Assembly (NCBI RefSeq): GCF_003287955.1 | Contig: NZ_QMKP01000003.1 | Span: 245,924-309,923, forward strand | Reading direction: 5' to 3' | Source of the DNA: Arthrobacter sp. AQ5-06 | GTDB taxonomy: Bacteria > Actinomycetota > Actinomycetes > Actinomycetales > Micrococcaceae | DNA: 64,000 nt | In this document: positions 17,916 to 26,779 of the stretch, in pieces | Position numbering within the stretch: the stretch's first letter is position 1 | How the letters are laid out: every line of letters begins with the position of its first letter | Position numbers and translations under genes: made by a program | The notes under the pieces: generated by a model | The model's input: only the letters and a program-made list of their open reading frames with translations | Database searches by the model: none | Told to the model about the DNA's origin: nothing

Positions 17916-18512
17916 CTACACTCTGCGGACCGTAGTAATGGCCAAGAGGCATGCCTCCGCCTCTATCTCCTCGGTTGGCACATCCAGGACCAACGTTGCC
18001 AAGTCCGTCAGTTTTCTGCCATCTGAAAGAAGAACCGTCCCTGCCAATACGGTTACTGCAGCTACGCCGGCGCTGGGATCCAGTGCCAGTTTGCCGTTCA
18101 GCCGCTGAACGCTCGTCCATCCAGTGCAGGAGCCGCGACGGGTCATGAGGTTCAAGCCAAGTTGCGGCTCAGGCGAAGTCAGTTCGATTGTTACGGCTAC
18201 TTCTCCCGTGAATTCCACTCTTTGACCGCGTCGCAAAGTGCATTCGATGCCGTCTACGGTCATCGCCAACGGTCCCGGGCTTGCGAGAGTAAAGACCCGG
18301 TCGATTCCGGGGAGGATCGAAAAATCTGCCGCCCGAGTCAGCTCGGCCAGGCTGAGCCGCCACTCGTAGTCCGCGGAGCGCCTATCCGAAGAGCGTTGGG
18401 GGTCGCTCTTGGTACTGACGCTGATTTCCCTCGTGTAGCCTGCGCCGTTAGTCCAGGCGGTTTGGGGGAGGTGGACTGGGAGAACCACTCGTGCACCCGA
18501 TGGGCCTGTCAT
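17916..18512 (-). CDS. HutD-like cupin-fold protein
   Basis: This 198-residue protein carries the HutD signature near its start (TAWTNGAGYTREI) and the later WRLSLAEL, FSILPGIDRVF and ECTLRRGQRVEFTGE stretches of the family's bicupin fold. HutD proteins sit in histidine-use operons of other bacteria and are thought to tune pathway output; no histidine genes are present here. It is divergent from the amino-acid ABC transporter and shares operator site 4 with it, so it appears to have been recruited to the proline-linked regulon. A small role in intracellular substrate sensing is an inference. Confidence 0.82.
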   Translation of the reverse strand: MTGPSGARVVLPVHLPQTAWTNGAGYTREISVSTKSDPQRSSDRRSADYEWRLSLAELTRAADFSILPGIDRVFTLASPGPLAMTVDGIECTLRRGQRVEFTGEVAVTIELTSPEPQLGLNLMTRRGSCTGWTSVQRLNGKLALDPSAGVAAVTVLAGTVLLSDGRKLTDLATLVLDVPTEEIEAEACLLAITTVRRV

Positions 18513-18586
18513 GTGCTTCCTTTGCAGGTAGGGCAGGGCAATTCAGTGGGGTTGGAACAAGTTTACAAACCCGTTACACCAAACTA

Positions 18587-18615
18587 TTGACCTGATATGT
18601 GATCACAGATTACAT
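18587..18615 (+). promoter_or_regulatory. Putative promoter with TGTGATCACA operator, site 4
   Basis: TTGACC at 18587-18592 is followed after a 17-bp spacer by TTACAT at 18610-18615. The palindrome TGTGATCACA (18598-18607) fills the spacer, where a bound repressor would block polymerase. The site lies in the divergent gap between the HutD gene and the ABC transporter operon. The -10 match is weak; the palindrome is exact. Confidence 0.62.
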
Positions 18616-18765
18616 TTTACGTGTGACACCAACCACATTCGACCACCGTTCCCCGGAGGCCGATCTTCCCGGCACTGAACGCCAGGGCTAAAGACCATCA
18701 GTCGGCGGGTGAAAGCCCCGCCGGCACCAGCGCCTCCCGGCGCCCATCTGGAGGATGAGTACCCA

Positions 18766-19575
18766 GTGATCGACAATCAACAAAACCGCACCCAGGGTGC
18801 GGCCGGCACCACCGACGCGCAGAAGGCTCCGCAGCTTCAGCTGAAGGACATCCACAAGGAATTCAACGGGAATACCGTCCTGTCCGATATATCCCTGGAC
18901 GTCAACGCCGGTGAAGTCGTGGCGTTCATCGGTCCTAGCGGCGCCGGCAAGAGCACACTGTTGCGTTGCGTGAACTACCTGGAGACGCCATCGAGCGGTG
19001 ATCTGCTGATCGACGGCAAGCCCACCGTGAAGATCGCTTCCAAGCCGACGCGGAACGAGCTGATGAACTTGCGCCGTCAGGTGGGGATGGTTTTCCAGTC
19101 CTTCAACCTCTTCCCACATATCAGTGTGCTCCGCAATGTGGCACTTCCGCAGGAGCGGGTCCTGGGGCGATCCCGCAAGGAAGCTGAGGAACGGGCCATG
19201 GAATTACTGACGCGCGTGGGCCTTGGAGACAAGGCGGACGCCCGCCCGAGCAAGTGCAGCGGCGGGCAACAGCAGCGCATTGCGATCGCCCGAGCACTCG
19301 CGTTGGACCCCGAGATCATGCTCTTTGATGAACCTACATCCGCCCTCGATCCCGAATTGGGCGGGGAAGTGCTGGCGGTCATGCAGGAACTCGCGGCAAC
19401 CGGCATGACGATGCTTGTGGTGACTCACGAGATGTCCTTCGCCCGGAGGGTCTCGGACCGCACAGTCTTCATGGCCGACGGGCGGATCGTGGAGCAAGGA
19501 GCTCCCGAACAGGTTTTCGGGGCACCCCGCGAGGCCCGGACCAAGAAGTTCCTCGAGGCGGTGCTGGAACGGTGA
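18766..19575 (+). CDS. Polar amino-acid ABC transporter, ATP-binding subunit
   Basis: This ATPase (269 residues from the GTG at 18766; the frame is open from 18709) drives uptake of a polar amino acid or betaine. It has Walker [10 protein letters not shown], the Q-loop FQSFNLFPH, Walker [15 protein letters not shown] and the H-loop VTHEMSFAR. The ABC signature reads CSGGQQQR where Leu is usual in the first place. GGAGG at 18750-18754 lies 11 bases before the GTG, which supports that start over 18709. It begins an ATPase-permease-permease-binding protein operon with overlapping or nearly touching genes under operator site 4. The GlnQ/HisP-type sequence fits a three-domain amino-acid importer. 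Confidence 0.92.
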   Translation: MIDNQQNRTQGAAGTTDAQKAPQLQLKDIHKEFNGNTVLSDISLDVNAGEVVAFIGPSGAGKSTLLRCVNYLETPSSGDLLIDGKPTVKIASKPTRNELMNLRRQVGMVFQSFNLFPHISVLRNVALPQERVLGRSRKEAEERAMELLTRVGLGDKADARPSKCSGGQQQRIAIARALALDPEIMLFDEPTSALDPELGGEVLAVMQELAATGMTMLVVTHEMSFARRVSDRTVFMADGRIVEQGAPEQVFGAPREARTKKFLEAVLER

Positions 19576-20210
19576 TCGAGGCAATCCCCTTCCTTCTCCA
19601 GGGCCTGGGTACAACAGTGATCATCACCTTTGGATCCTTCCTGATCGGTGCATTTTGTGCCGTCCCGCTCGCATTGGCCAGGCTTTCAGACATTGTGCCG
19701 TTGCGCTTGCTGGCCACGGCCTACATCGAAGTTGTTCGAGGCATTCCACCCATTGCCTGGATGTTGGTACTTTTCTACGGGCTCGGGCGCTACGTCACCC
19801 TCCCGCCGCTCTTGGCAGCCTGCCTGGCGCTGGGTGCAGTCTCCACCGCGTACCTTGCGGAAAACTACCGTGCCGGCATCCAGGCCGTTGCCGGCGGGCA
19901 GTGGGAGGGCGCCGGAGCCCTTGGCCTTTCAAAAGGCGACACGTTCTGGCGCGTCATCGCACCCCAGGGCATTGGGGTGGCGCTCCCGCCGTCGGCTTCC
20001 TATGCGGTGGGACTGCTCAAGGATTCCGCCGTTGCCTCCGTCATCGGTGTCAGCGATATCGCTTTCCAGGCCCTGACCCTGAACCAGCAGGGCAACCCGG
20101 GCCTGCCGATCTTCCTGGCTGCCGGAGTCGTCTACCTGGTCGTCAGTGTCCCCATGGCTGTCCTTGCCCGAAAAGCAGACACCTTCATTCGAACCCGAAG
20201 CGCGGTGTGA
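19572..20210 (+). CDS. Amino-acid ABC transporter permease 1
   Basis: This 212-residue HisM/GlnP-type permease has about five membrane segments and the EAA-like loop at [25 protein letters not shown] (near residue 110-135). It starts at a GTG that overlaps the ATPase stop (GTGA), giving translational coupling. The [19 protein letters not shown] stretch near residue 55 is a family hallmark. Confidence 0.92.
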   Translation: MIEAIPFLLQGLGTTVIITFGSFLIGAFCAVPLALARLSDIVPLRLLATAYIEVVRGIPPIAWMLVLFYGLGRYVTLPPLLAACLALGAVSTAYLAENYRAGIQAVAGGQWEGAGALGLSKGDTFWRVIAPQGIGVALPPSASYAVGLLKDSAVASVIGVSDIAFQALTLNQQGNPGLPIFLAAGVVYLVVSVPMAVLARKADTFIRTRSAV

Positions 20211-20212
20211 AC

Positions 20213-20854
20213 ATGTTTGAACAATGGATTCAATGGCTGCCGGGCCTCCTTTCCGGCCTCCAGACCAGCCTCGCTGTGACCGGCCTCAGCCTCCTGCTGG
20301 GCCTTCCACTAGGCCTCCTGTTCGCCTTCGGGATGATCTCCCGTACCCGCATTCTGCGTCAGACGACCATCCTCATCGTCGAACTCGGTCGCGGCATCCC
20401 GCTGTTGGTCGTCCTGTACGTTGTCTATTTCGGCCTTCCTGACGGCGGCATTGTGCTTGAGTCGTTTGCCGCGGCCGTAGTCGCCATTGCCTTCAATACC
20501 GGGGCGTACACCAGCGAGATCTTCCGGGCCGGACTTCTCAGCGTCCCGCGAGGCCACATCGAGGCCGCCCAGAGCCTTGGGCTGAACTGGACAGACGAAG
20601 CACGTTACATCGTTCTCCCACAGGCACTCCGCGCCATCGTGCCTCCCCTCATGTCCTACAGCGTCATCGTGTTCCAGGCCACGAGCCTCGGCTACGCGAT
20701 CGCGCTCCCGGAATTACTGAACAGCGCCTACCAGATCGGGTCGGTGACGTTTGAATTCCTGAGCGTCTTTATCCTTGCCGGACTTATCTACGCTGCACTG
20801 TCCATCGTCGTATCCCGCTTCGTAGACGCCATTCACAGCAAGACCAGCCACTAA
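20213..20854 (+). CDS. Amino-acid ABC transporter permease 2
   Basis: This 213-residue HisQ/GlnP-type permease starts two bases after the stop of permease 1. It shows the family's VELGRGIPLLVVLYVVYFGLP and the coupling loop GHIEAAQSLGLNWTDEARYIVLPQA. With its neighbour it should form the heterodimeric membrane channel. The frame is open far upstream (to 19655), but that part lies inside permease 1 and has no ribosome site. Confidence 0.92.
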   Translation: MFEQWIQWLPGLLSGLQTSLAVTGLSLLLGLPLGLLFAFGMISRTRILRQTTILIVELGRGIPLLVVLYVVYFGLPDGGIVLESFAAAVVAIAFNTGAYTSEIFRAGLLSVPRGHIEAAQSLGLNWTDEARYIVLPQALRAIVPPLMSYSVIVFQATSLGYAIALPELLNSAYQIGSVTFEFLSVFILAGLIYAALSIVVSRFVDAIHSKTSH

Positions 20855-20881
20855 CCCTTCCCACCTCCAGGAGCATCTTCC

Positions 20882-21733
20882 ATGCGTAAGTTCAAGATCA
20901 CAGCCGTTATGTTCGCAGCGGTTCTGCCGTTGGCAGCCTGCGGCGGCACCTCAAGCACCGCCACCACCGTCGCGGCCGGCTGCACGCCGGTAGTGTCCGG
21001 CGTCGAGACTGCCACTAAAGGCAAGCTCACCATGGCCGTGGCGGAGTACCCGCCGTACGTTTCCATGAAGGGCGGTGCGCTCTCGGGCGTCGACGGCGAA
21101 GTCCTCAAGAGGGTGGCCAAAGACCTGTGCCTCGAGCCCGATGCCAAGACGTCCAGCTTCACCGCCATCATTGAGTCCGTAAAGAACGGCAGCGTCGACC
21201 TGACGGCCGGCAACTGGTACATCAATGAAGAGCGCGGACAGCAGTTCGCCGTCAGCGAGCCCGTGTACCTGGACAAAATGGCCCTGCTGACGTCGGACGG
21301 CGCCGACACCATCGACGGCGTGTCCGGCGGCTCGGTTGGGACCCCGCAGGGATATCTGTGGGTCGGTGACCTCCAGAAGACCTTGGGCACCGACAAGGTC
21401 AAGCTCTACGCCACGGAGGACGCCGTCTACCAGGACGTGAAGTCCGGCCGGGCCGGCGCAGGCGTGATGACCTACGGTGCTGCGCTGCAGCTCGTCAAGA
21501 GCAACAATGACAGCAAGCTGAAGGTCGCTGAACTCAAGCCGGACGAGCGGGTCCAGGCTTCCGTAGGCGCGGCACAAACCGCCGTACTGGTGAACAAGGG
21601 CAAGACCACTTTGCGGGACGCCGTCAACCAGATCGTCGAGAAGATGCGTGAAGACGGATCCCTCAAGAAGGCACTCGAAGACAACGGCCTGCCGGGCACG
21701 GCCGCTGACGTGAAGGCCGCTGCCGGTACCTAG
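20882..21733 (+). CDS. Amino-acid ABC transporter, substrate-binding lipoprotein
   Basis: This 283-residue binding protein is the last gene of the transporter operon. A short signal peptide ends in the lipobox LAAC followed by GGTSS, so it is anchored to the membrane. The body is the SBP family 3 fold (MAVAEYPPYVSMKGGALSGVDGEVLKRVAKDL, then VDLTAGNWYINEERGQQFAVSEPVY). Ligand specificity cannot be read; the regulon suggests proline or an N-methylated proline derivative, but this is inference. A strong terminator follows. Confidence 0.92.
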   Translation: MRKFKITAVMFAAVLPLAACGGTSSTATTVAAGCTPVVSGVETATKGKLTMAVAEYPPYVSMKGGALSGVDGEVLKRVAKDLCLEPDAKTSSFTAIIESVKNGSVDLTAGNWYINEERGQQFAVSEPVYLDKMALLTSDGADTIDGVSGGSVGTPQGYLWVGDLQKTLGTDKVKLYATEDAVYQDVKSGRAGAGVMTYGAALQLVKSNNDSKLKVAELKPDERVQASVGAAQTAVLVNKGKTTLRDAVNQIVEKMREDGSLKKALEDNGLPGTAADVKAAAGT

Positions 21734-21760
21734 TCCGCCGTGCAGCCACGTTGAAAACAA

Positions 21761-21796
21761 AAGGCGGTTGGATCCCTCCAAGGATCCAACCGCCTT
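21761..21796 (+). terminator. Terminator of the amino-acid ABC operon
   Basis: A perfect 15-bp stem (21761-21775 and 21782-21796) with a 6-nt loop lies 28 bases after the binding-protein stop. The stem's AAGG...CCTT ends give a short T-run on either strand. Confidence 0.85.
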
Positions 21797-21813
21797 TGCG
21801 TTCCCCGGGGCTG

Positions 21814-22212
21814 TTAGTGGGAAGCCCCGGTTCCACCTGCTGCGTAACCGGTGCCCACTACACGGCAGCCATGCTTTGTGTCGTGGCCATTGATCTCCCG
21901 GCTGTCCAAAACAGCCACGAAGTCCAGCACGTTTGGGGTGATGAGCTGTCCCGGCACAAGAACCGGGAAGCCTTGGCGAAAGTTCATCACGCAGTCCGGT
22001 AGCGGTGTGCTCCTTTGGCGGGGACCATCCACCGCGGTACGGCGGCGGTAGATCGGGTGGAATCCGGCGAAAGCGAAACGGGCTCCGTCCCTCAGGACCA
22101 GGTCGGGCCTGATAGTCAGGCTTGTTTGGGTTGCTGCCGTTGATAGAGTCGCTTCCGGGCTCCGCTGGTACCAGTGGAGGAAGGAAATATGAGGGTCCAG
22201 CCTCAAGGGCAC
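21814..22212 (-). CDS. Uncertain reading frame or gene fragment, unknown
   Basis: A 132-codon minus-strand frame has protein-like composition from about codon 31 on (SLTIRPDLVLRDGARFAFAGFHP, then FRQGFPVLVPGQLITPNVLDFVAVL, shown in part) and GC-rich third positions. However, the first ATG abuts the terminator of the gene upstream and has no ribosome site, and I do not recognise the family. It may be the tail of a decayed gene. The two flanking terminators isolate it from its neighbours. Confidence 0.35.
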   Translation of the reverse strand: MPLRLDPHISFLHWYQRSPEATLSTAATQTSLTIRPDLVLRDGARFAFAGFHPIYRRRTAVDGPRQRSTPLPDCVMNFRQGFPVLVPGQLITPNVLDFVAVLDSREINGHDTKHGCRVVGTGYAAGGTGASH

Positions 22213-22216
22213 AGGA

Positions 22217-22251
22217 AAGCACCCGCGCCGAACAGGTCGGCGCGGGTGCTT
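22217..22251 (-). terminator. Terminator of the hydrolase-oxidase operon
   Basis: A perfect 15-bp stem (22217-22231 and 22237-22251) with a 5-nt loop lies 10 bases downstream of the M20 hydrolase stop on the minus strand and ends in TTT in that direction. Confidence 0.85.
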
Positions 22252-22260
22252 CGTATGTAG

Positions 22261-23508
22261 TTAGGCCATCAGTCCGTGAAGGGCATCGGCCAGGGTCCGT
22301 GCCCCGGTTTCGGCGTCCTCGTCGACCACGTGTTCTTCGGGGGAGTGGGACACCCCGCTCGGGTTCCGGACAAAGACCATGGCTGTTGGGACATAGGGCG
22401 CCAGGACGCCGGCGTCGTGTCCGGCCCCGGTGTCCAGGATAGGAGCCTGCGGCAGGGCCAGCTGGAGCTCCTTCTGCAGGGCGGGATCGAAGTGCACGGT
22501 GGGGCTCAGGGATTCCTCACGGAGCTCCACGGTGCAGCCTTCCTCGGCCGCAATGAGCCGGGCCTGGGCATGGATGGCCTCCACAACGTGCGCTGTCACG
22601 GCGTCGTCGGGGTGACGCACGTCCAGCCAGAAGTCCACACGTGAGGCGATGACGTTGGTCCCGCCGGGCACCGGCTGAAGCCGTCCGACGGTCGCCCTGG
22701 CGTTGGTTTGGTTGCGAGCGATGTCGCGGATGGCGACCACCATCCTGGAGGCCGACACCATGGGGTCATGCCGGTCGGCCATCAGCGTGGTTCCGGCGTG
22801 GTTGCCCTGTCCGTGGACGCTCAGGCGCCAGCGGCCGTGGCCGAGGATGGAGGAAGCAATCGCTATGGGCTGGTCGAGATCGATCAACCCGCGGCCCTGC
22901 TCAACATGCAGTTCAACGAACGCGCCGATTTGGCCTAGGAGCTTTTCATCCCGGCCAACGAAACGCGGATCGAGGCCGTTGGCCTGTGCGATGTCCGCGA
23001 AGGTTGAGCCGTCCTGGTCGCGGAGGTTCCGGGCCTTGTCGGGGTCGATCGCACCGGTCATGAGGCGGGAACCCAGGCAGGCGACGCCGAACCGTGAGCC
23101 TTCTTCTTCCGGAAAGACCACCACGGCCAGTGGCCGGGTAGGCGTGGAGATCCGGAATTTGAGGATGTCCACGGCCACCAGCGCGGACGCTACGCCCAGG
23201 GGGCCGTCAAAAGCGCCGCCGCCGGGCACCGAGTCAAGGTGGCTGCCGGTCACGAGACTGTTGCTGCGGTCTCCGCCGGGTACATCCCACCAGGCCCAGA
23301 TTGCTCCGTTAAGGTCGGTTTCGACGCTCAGGCCCCGGGTGGTGGCCTGTTCAATGAACCAGTTGCGCAGGTCAAGCTCTGCGGTGGAATACACCGGACG
23401 GGTGTAGCCGCCGCGGATGTTGTCGGTGCCGGTGCCGGCGATCTCAGCCAGGAGGCCGGTGACGGTTGCGGCCGGACCTTGGGTTGAGGTTTCGGTGGCG
23501 GCGGTCAC
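22261..23508 (-). CDS. M20-family Zn amidohydrolase (N-carbamoyl-L-amino-acid hydrolase / allantoate amidohydrolase)
   Basis: This 415-residue enzyme removes a carbamoyl group from an N-carbamoyl amino acid or allantoate-like substrate. All metal and substrate motifs are present: GSHLDSVPGGGAFDGPLG, PEEEGSRFG, ELHVEQGRGL, GRLQPVPGGTNVI and the C-terminal NPSGVSHSPEEHV. It starts at a GTG that overlaps the stop of the upstream oxidase (GTGA), so the two are coupled. Its genuine substrate is uncertain: pairing with an N-methyl amino-acid oxidase suggests N-substituted amino acids (for example products of hydantoin or creatinine-like compounds) rather than allantoin. Confidence 0.9.
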   Translation of the reverse strand: MTAATETSTQGPAATVTGLLAEIAGTGTDNIRGGYTRPVYSTAELDLRNWFIEQATTRGLSVETDLNGAIWAWWDVPGGDRSNSLVTGSHLDSVPGGGAFDGPLGVASALVAVDILKFRISTPTRPLAVVVFPEEEGSRFGVACLGSRLMTGAIDPDKARNLRDQDGSTFADIAQANGLDPRFVGRDEKLLGQIGAFVELHVEQGRGLIDLDQPIAIASSILGHGRWRLSVHGQGNHAGTTLMADRHDPMVSASRMVVAIRDIARNQTNARATVGRLQPVPGGTNVIASRVDFWLDVRHPDDAVTAHVVEAIHAQARLIAAEEGCTVELREESLSPTVHFDPALQKELQLALPQAPILDTGAGHDAGVLAPYVPTAMVFVRNPSGVSHSPEEHVVDEDAETGARTLADALHGLMA

Positions 23509-24668
23509 GCGTGTGCACCTGCTTCCACGTGGCCGGCCTGGGCTGCCAGCCGGAACTGGTCTGGAACCGAAGCGGTGCCCGTGGCCAGCCCAGCGGCGAG
23601 CAGGCCGATCAGCGGCGCGAACTTGGCGCCGTGTCCCGAGCAGGGGGAGAGGATGGTGATGCCGTCGACTCGGTCCAGGATGAAGTCCTCGTTGGGGGTG
23701 TTCGTGAACAGGCAGGTGGTCTCGGCATACGGTTCCGGAATGAGTCCCGGCATGTACTGCTTCACGTATTCGATGACCCGGCGACGGTTGGCGGGATCAA
23801 TCTGTCCGTCCTGGTCCGCGGCCGACGGCAGGATCTTGCCGCCGTTGTATTCGGCGACTTTCTGCCCTCGGAAGTCCGCATCGCGGCCGCCCGGCAGGCC
23901 ATACGCCTGCCAGCCTGCGCGCTTGTGGATGAACGTGGGCCACGGTGATTCCGCCTGGTCCGGCTGATCGGCGTAGGGGAAGTGGTAGGCCTGTTCCTGG
24001 CGCACCTGGATCTGCGGAATTGCAGACAGGAACGACGACGGTAGGGACAGTGAGCCCAGGAGCTGTGGAAGCCAGCCGCCGGCTGCGACGATCACGTTGG
24101 CGGCGTGGATGGAGCGGCCGTCTTCGGAAGTCAACACGTAGCCGCCGTTGGCTGCCGTGATGGAGGCTACGGCCCAGTTGTTGTGGAGCTGCGCTCCGTG
24201 GGCCACCGCCTGGTCCACCATGGAAGCCACGGATTCGTGCGCGTCGATGACGCCGGCGTCGGGGTGCCACAGGACCTGGGTGTCGAAGGCGATCTGGGGC
24301 CAGCGCTCCGAGGCTGCTTGGGCGCTCAAAAGCTCATGGTCGATGCCGCGCTCGGCGAGGACGGCGGCAAGGCGTTCCGGCTGGCGGACCTGGCCGTAGT
24401 CTACGGCGCCAGTGGGGGTGATGAGTTGCTTGCCGCTCAGACGGGCCAGCTCGTCCCACCCGGCCTTCGCTTCCTGGACGAGGCCGGTGTAGAACTCCTC
24501 GGGATAGGCGTAGCGGAAGATCCGGGCCGAGCCATGGGAGCTTCCGGCATCGTTCGCGGGGGTTGAACGTTCGAGCAGGGCAACGTCGTGGCCGCGGGCG
24601 GCGAGATGCCACGCGGTGGCAGCTCCAGCCAGCCCTGCGCCGACGACGGCGTATTCGGTCGATTCCAT
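23505..24668 (-). CDS. SolA-like FAD oxidase (N-methyl-amino-acid / monomeric sarcosine oxidase family)
   Basis: This 387-residue flavoenzyme belongs to the monomeric sarcosine oxidase/N-methyltryptophan oxidase family. It shows the dinucleotide fold VVGAGLAGAATAWHLAARGHDVALLER, the SSHGSARIFRYAYP segment whose His/Arg pair frames the active site, and the cysteine in SPCSGHGAKFAP that binds FAD covalently in this family. It should demethylate a secondary amino acid, giving formaldehyde and H2O2; N-methylproline or sarcosine are candidates. The ATG has AAGGAG seven bases upstream. It leads a two-gene operon with the M20 hydrolase and is divergent from a LysR gene. Confidence 0.9.
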   Translation of the reverse strand: MESTEYAVVGAGLAGAATAWHLAARGHDVALLERSTPANDAGSSHGSARIFRYAYPEEFYTGLVQEAKAGWDELARLSGKQLITPTGAVDYGQVRQPERLAAVLAERGIDHELLSAQAASERWPQIAFDTQVLWHPDAGVIDAHESVASMVDQAVAHGAQLHNNWAVASITAANGGYVLTSEDGRSIHAANVIVAAGGWLPQLLGSLSLPSSFLSAIPQIQVRQEQAYHFPYADQPDQAESPWPTFIHKRAGWQAYGLPGGRDADFRGQKVAEYNGGKILPSAADQDGQIDPANRRRVIEYVKQYMPGLIPEPYAETTCLFTNTPNEDFILDRVDGITILSPCSGHGAKFAPLIGLLAAGLATGTASVPDQFRLAAQAGHVEAGAHA

Positions 24669-24797
24669 GGATGGCTCCTTAGGCGCAGGATGGGCAACCG
24701 GGGGGATGCCCTCTTCATGTCCAGTAACTCACCCGAAGTTGCATCGCGTCCAATATCATTTTACTTGTAATTATTAGCGTCAATCGAAAGAATCGCC

Positions 24798-25676
24798 ATG
24801 GAACTCCGGCAGCTTCGGTACTTCCTCGTCGTCGCGGACGAACTGCACTTCGGCCGGGCCGCAGAACGCCTGCACCTCACCCAGCCGCCACTCACAGTCG
24901 CCGTCAAGAGGCTGGAGCGCGAGCTTGGTGTCCAGCTCTTTGACCGGACCACCCGCCGCGTGACGTTGACCGCGGCGGGCCAGGCGTTCAAGGAGCGGAT
25001 CCAGGCTGCCGTTTCGGACATCGACGACGCGGCCGGGGATGTCGCCGACGTTGCGGCAGGCAAGAGCGGCAAGATCAGGGTGGGATTCGTCAGTTCAGCG
25101 AGCTACACCACCGTTCCCGAAGCCATCCGGGCCTTCCGCCAACAGCGCCCGCGCATAGACCTGGTCCTGAATCCGCTGACCAGCGGGGAGCAGATTGAGC
25201 AGTTGCTGGACGGGAACCTTGATCTCGGACTCATCCGGGATCCGGGTGACATCCCCGGGCTGAACCTTGAACTGCTGAGTACGGAGGACCTGGTGGTGGT
25301 CCTTCCCGACACACACCACCTGGCGGCCGCGAAGGAAATTCGCCCCCAGGATCTCGAGGGGGAACCCATGATCCTTTTTCCCTACCGCCTGATGCCCGGG
25401 TTCGTGACGCGGGTCCTCCGACTCTTCGATGCGCTACGAACACCGCCGATCGTGGTGCAGCAGGCCATTCACCAGGAAACTGTCCTGGGCCTGGTCGCGG
25501 CGGGTCTGGGGATATCCGTCCTGCCGGAATCGGTGCAGCGGTTTCAGATGCCGGGGGTCACTACTCGCCGCTTTGTCAGCCGGCCACAGACGGAGCTTCA
25601 TGTGGCCCGGGCCTTCGGCCATTCCCCGGCCGTGGATGACTTCATCCTGTGCCTCAAGGGAGAAATTCCGACATAA
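24798..25676 (+). CDS. LysR-family transcriptional regulator
   Basis: This 292-residue regulator has the LysR winged helix at residues 1-60 (MELRQLRYFLVVADELHFGRAAERLHLTQPP, shown in part) and a two-lobed effector domain. It is divergently placed to the oxidase-hydrolase operon (130-bp gap), the classical arrangement for a LysR activator of the neighbouring genes. Its stop is directly followed by operator site 5 of the GntR regulon. Confidence 0.92.
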   Translation: MELRQLRYFLVVADELHFGRAAERLHLTQPPLTVAVKRLERELGVQLFDRTTRRVTLTAAGQAFKERIQAAVSDIDDAAGDVADVAAGKSGKIRVGFVSSASYTTVPEAIRAFRQQRPRIDLVLNPLTSGEQIEQLLDGNLDLGLIRDPGDIPGLNLELLSTEDLVVVLPDTHHLAAAKEIRPQDLEGEPMILFPYRLMPGFVTRVLRLFDALRTPPIVVQQAIHQETVLGLVAAGLGISVLPESVQRFQMPGVTTRRFVSRPQTELHVARAFGHSPAVDDFILCLKGEIPT

Positions 25677-25682
25677 GCCTTG

Positions 25683-25692
25683 TGTGATCACA
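25683..25692. promoter_or_regulatory. TGTGATCACA operator, site 5
   Basis: A perfect palindrome, 83 bases upstream of the Ldh2-like gene and only seven bases after the LysR stop. The flank CACATATC matches sites 1 and 6. Confidence 0.72.
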
Positions 25693-25774
25693 TATCCCAG
25701 AAGTAACCTGAGCGGACTTCTACGTTTGCCGCCGTCCAGGGCTTCCGACGCTTCCCAAATACAGAGGAAGTCCC

Positions 25775-26779
25775 ATGCTCCAGCCAACCGCAGTCCTCGA
25801 ACGTTTGTGCATCCAGGCTGCACTGGAAGCCGGCGCTGCCGAGGCCACTGCGGCGGCGCTGGCCGATGCCATCATCCACGCGGAGCTGCGTGGCCGCAGC
25901 TCCGTCGGTGTTTCGCACCTCTTCGACTACCTTGCCGGGCTGGAATCAGGTGCCATCAACGGGGCGGCGGTGCCGCTCATCTCAGTCCGGGGCGGAATCA
26001 TCGCCTGCGATGCCGGCAAAGGCATCCCTCACACCGGGTTTCTCGAGGCTGTCGACACAATCCTGGAGGTGGCCGGCACCCATGGCTGCGCCGTCTTCCT
26101 GCAGAACAATTCGTACACTTGCGGTGAGCTCGGCTACTTCACGGACCGCCTGGCCGAAGCCGGATTGGTCTCTCTTGCCGCGGCAAATTCCCCCGCCCTG
26201 ATGGCAGTGGGTTCCAGCGGACGACGGGCTCTGGGGACAAACCCGATATCTTTCGCCGCCCCCACCGGTGCCCAGCAGCCTTTCCTCATCGACCAGGCAT
26301 CAAGTGAGACAGCCTTCGTAGCTATCCGCGAGGCGGCGGCGGCCGGAACGGAAATACCTGCCGGGTGGGCTGTCGATTCCCATGGGGAGCCGACCACGGA
26401 CGCCAGTGCCGCCGTCGAAGGTTCCCTGTTGCCTTATGGAGGCCACAGAGGCGCGAACATGGCGCTCGTTGCAGAGGCGCTGGCCGGGCTGGCGGGCGGA
26501 CTCTGGTCGGTCGATGCGCCGTCATTCACCGAAGGAAGTGCAAGCCCCGAAATTGGCATGACTGTCCTGGCTATTAATCCGCGCTTCGCCGATCAGGCTT
26601 TCCCGCAGCGGCTCGGCGCACATTTGGACCGGCTATCCCGGGACTATCAGGTAAGAATTCCGGGACGGCGGGCAGTGGGCGCAGCAGGCAAAGGCGTCTT
26701 GGAGATAGACAGCGGGCTGTTCGAGAAACTTCAGTCCGCCGCGCAGAAAAACACGACCAGAAAGTCGGGACAAGCATGA
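25775..26779 (+). CDS. Malate/L-lactate dehydrogenase superfamily oxidoreductase (Ldh2/DpkA-like)
   Basis: This 334-residue NAD(P)H enzyme belongs to the MDH2/LDH2 family, which includes malate dehydrogenases, ureidoglycolate dehydrogenase and delta-1-pyrroline-2-carboxylate/piperideine-2-carboxylate reductases. Family stretches seen are HAELRGRSSVGVSHL, NPISFAAPTGAQQPFLIDQASS and GGHRGANMALVAEALAGLAGG. Placed in a proline-centred regulon, reduction of pyrroline-2-carboxylate to L-proline is an attractive role, but the family fold alone cannot decide. GAGGAAG lies seven to ten bases upstream of the ATG. Its stop overlaps the amine oxidase start. Confidence 0.85.
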   Translation: MLQPTAVLERLCIQAALEAGAAEATAAALADAIIHAELRGRSSVGVSHLFDYLAGLESGAINGAAVPLISVRGGIIACDAGKGIPHTGFLEAVDTILEVAGTHGCAVFLQNNSYTCGELGYFTDRLAEAGLVSLAAANSPALMAVGSSGRRALGTNPISFAAPTGAQQPFLIDQASSETAFVAIREAAAAGTEIPAGWAVDSHGEPTTDASAAVEGSLLPYGGHRGANMALVAEALAGLAGGLWSVDAPSFTEGSASPEIGMTVLAINPRFADQAFPQRLGAHLDRLSRDYQVRIPGRRAVGAAGKGVLEIDSGLFEKLQSAAQKNTTRKSGQA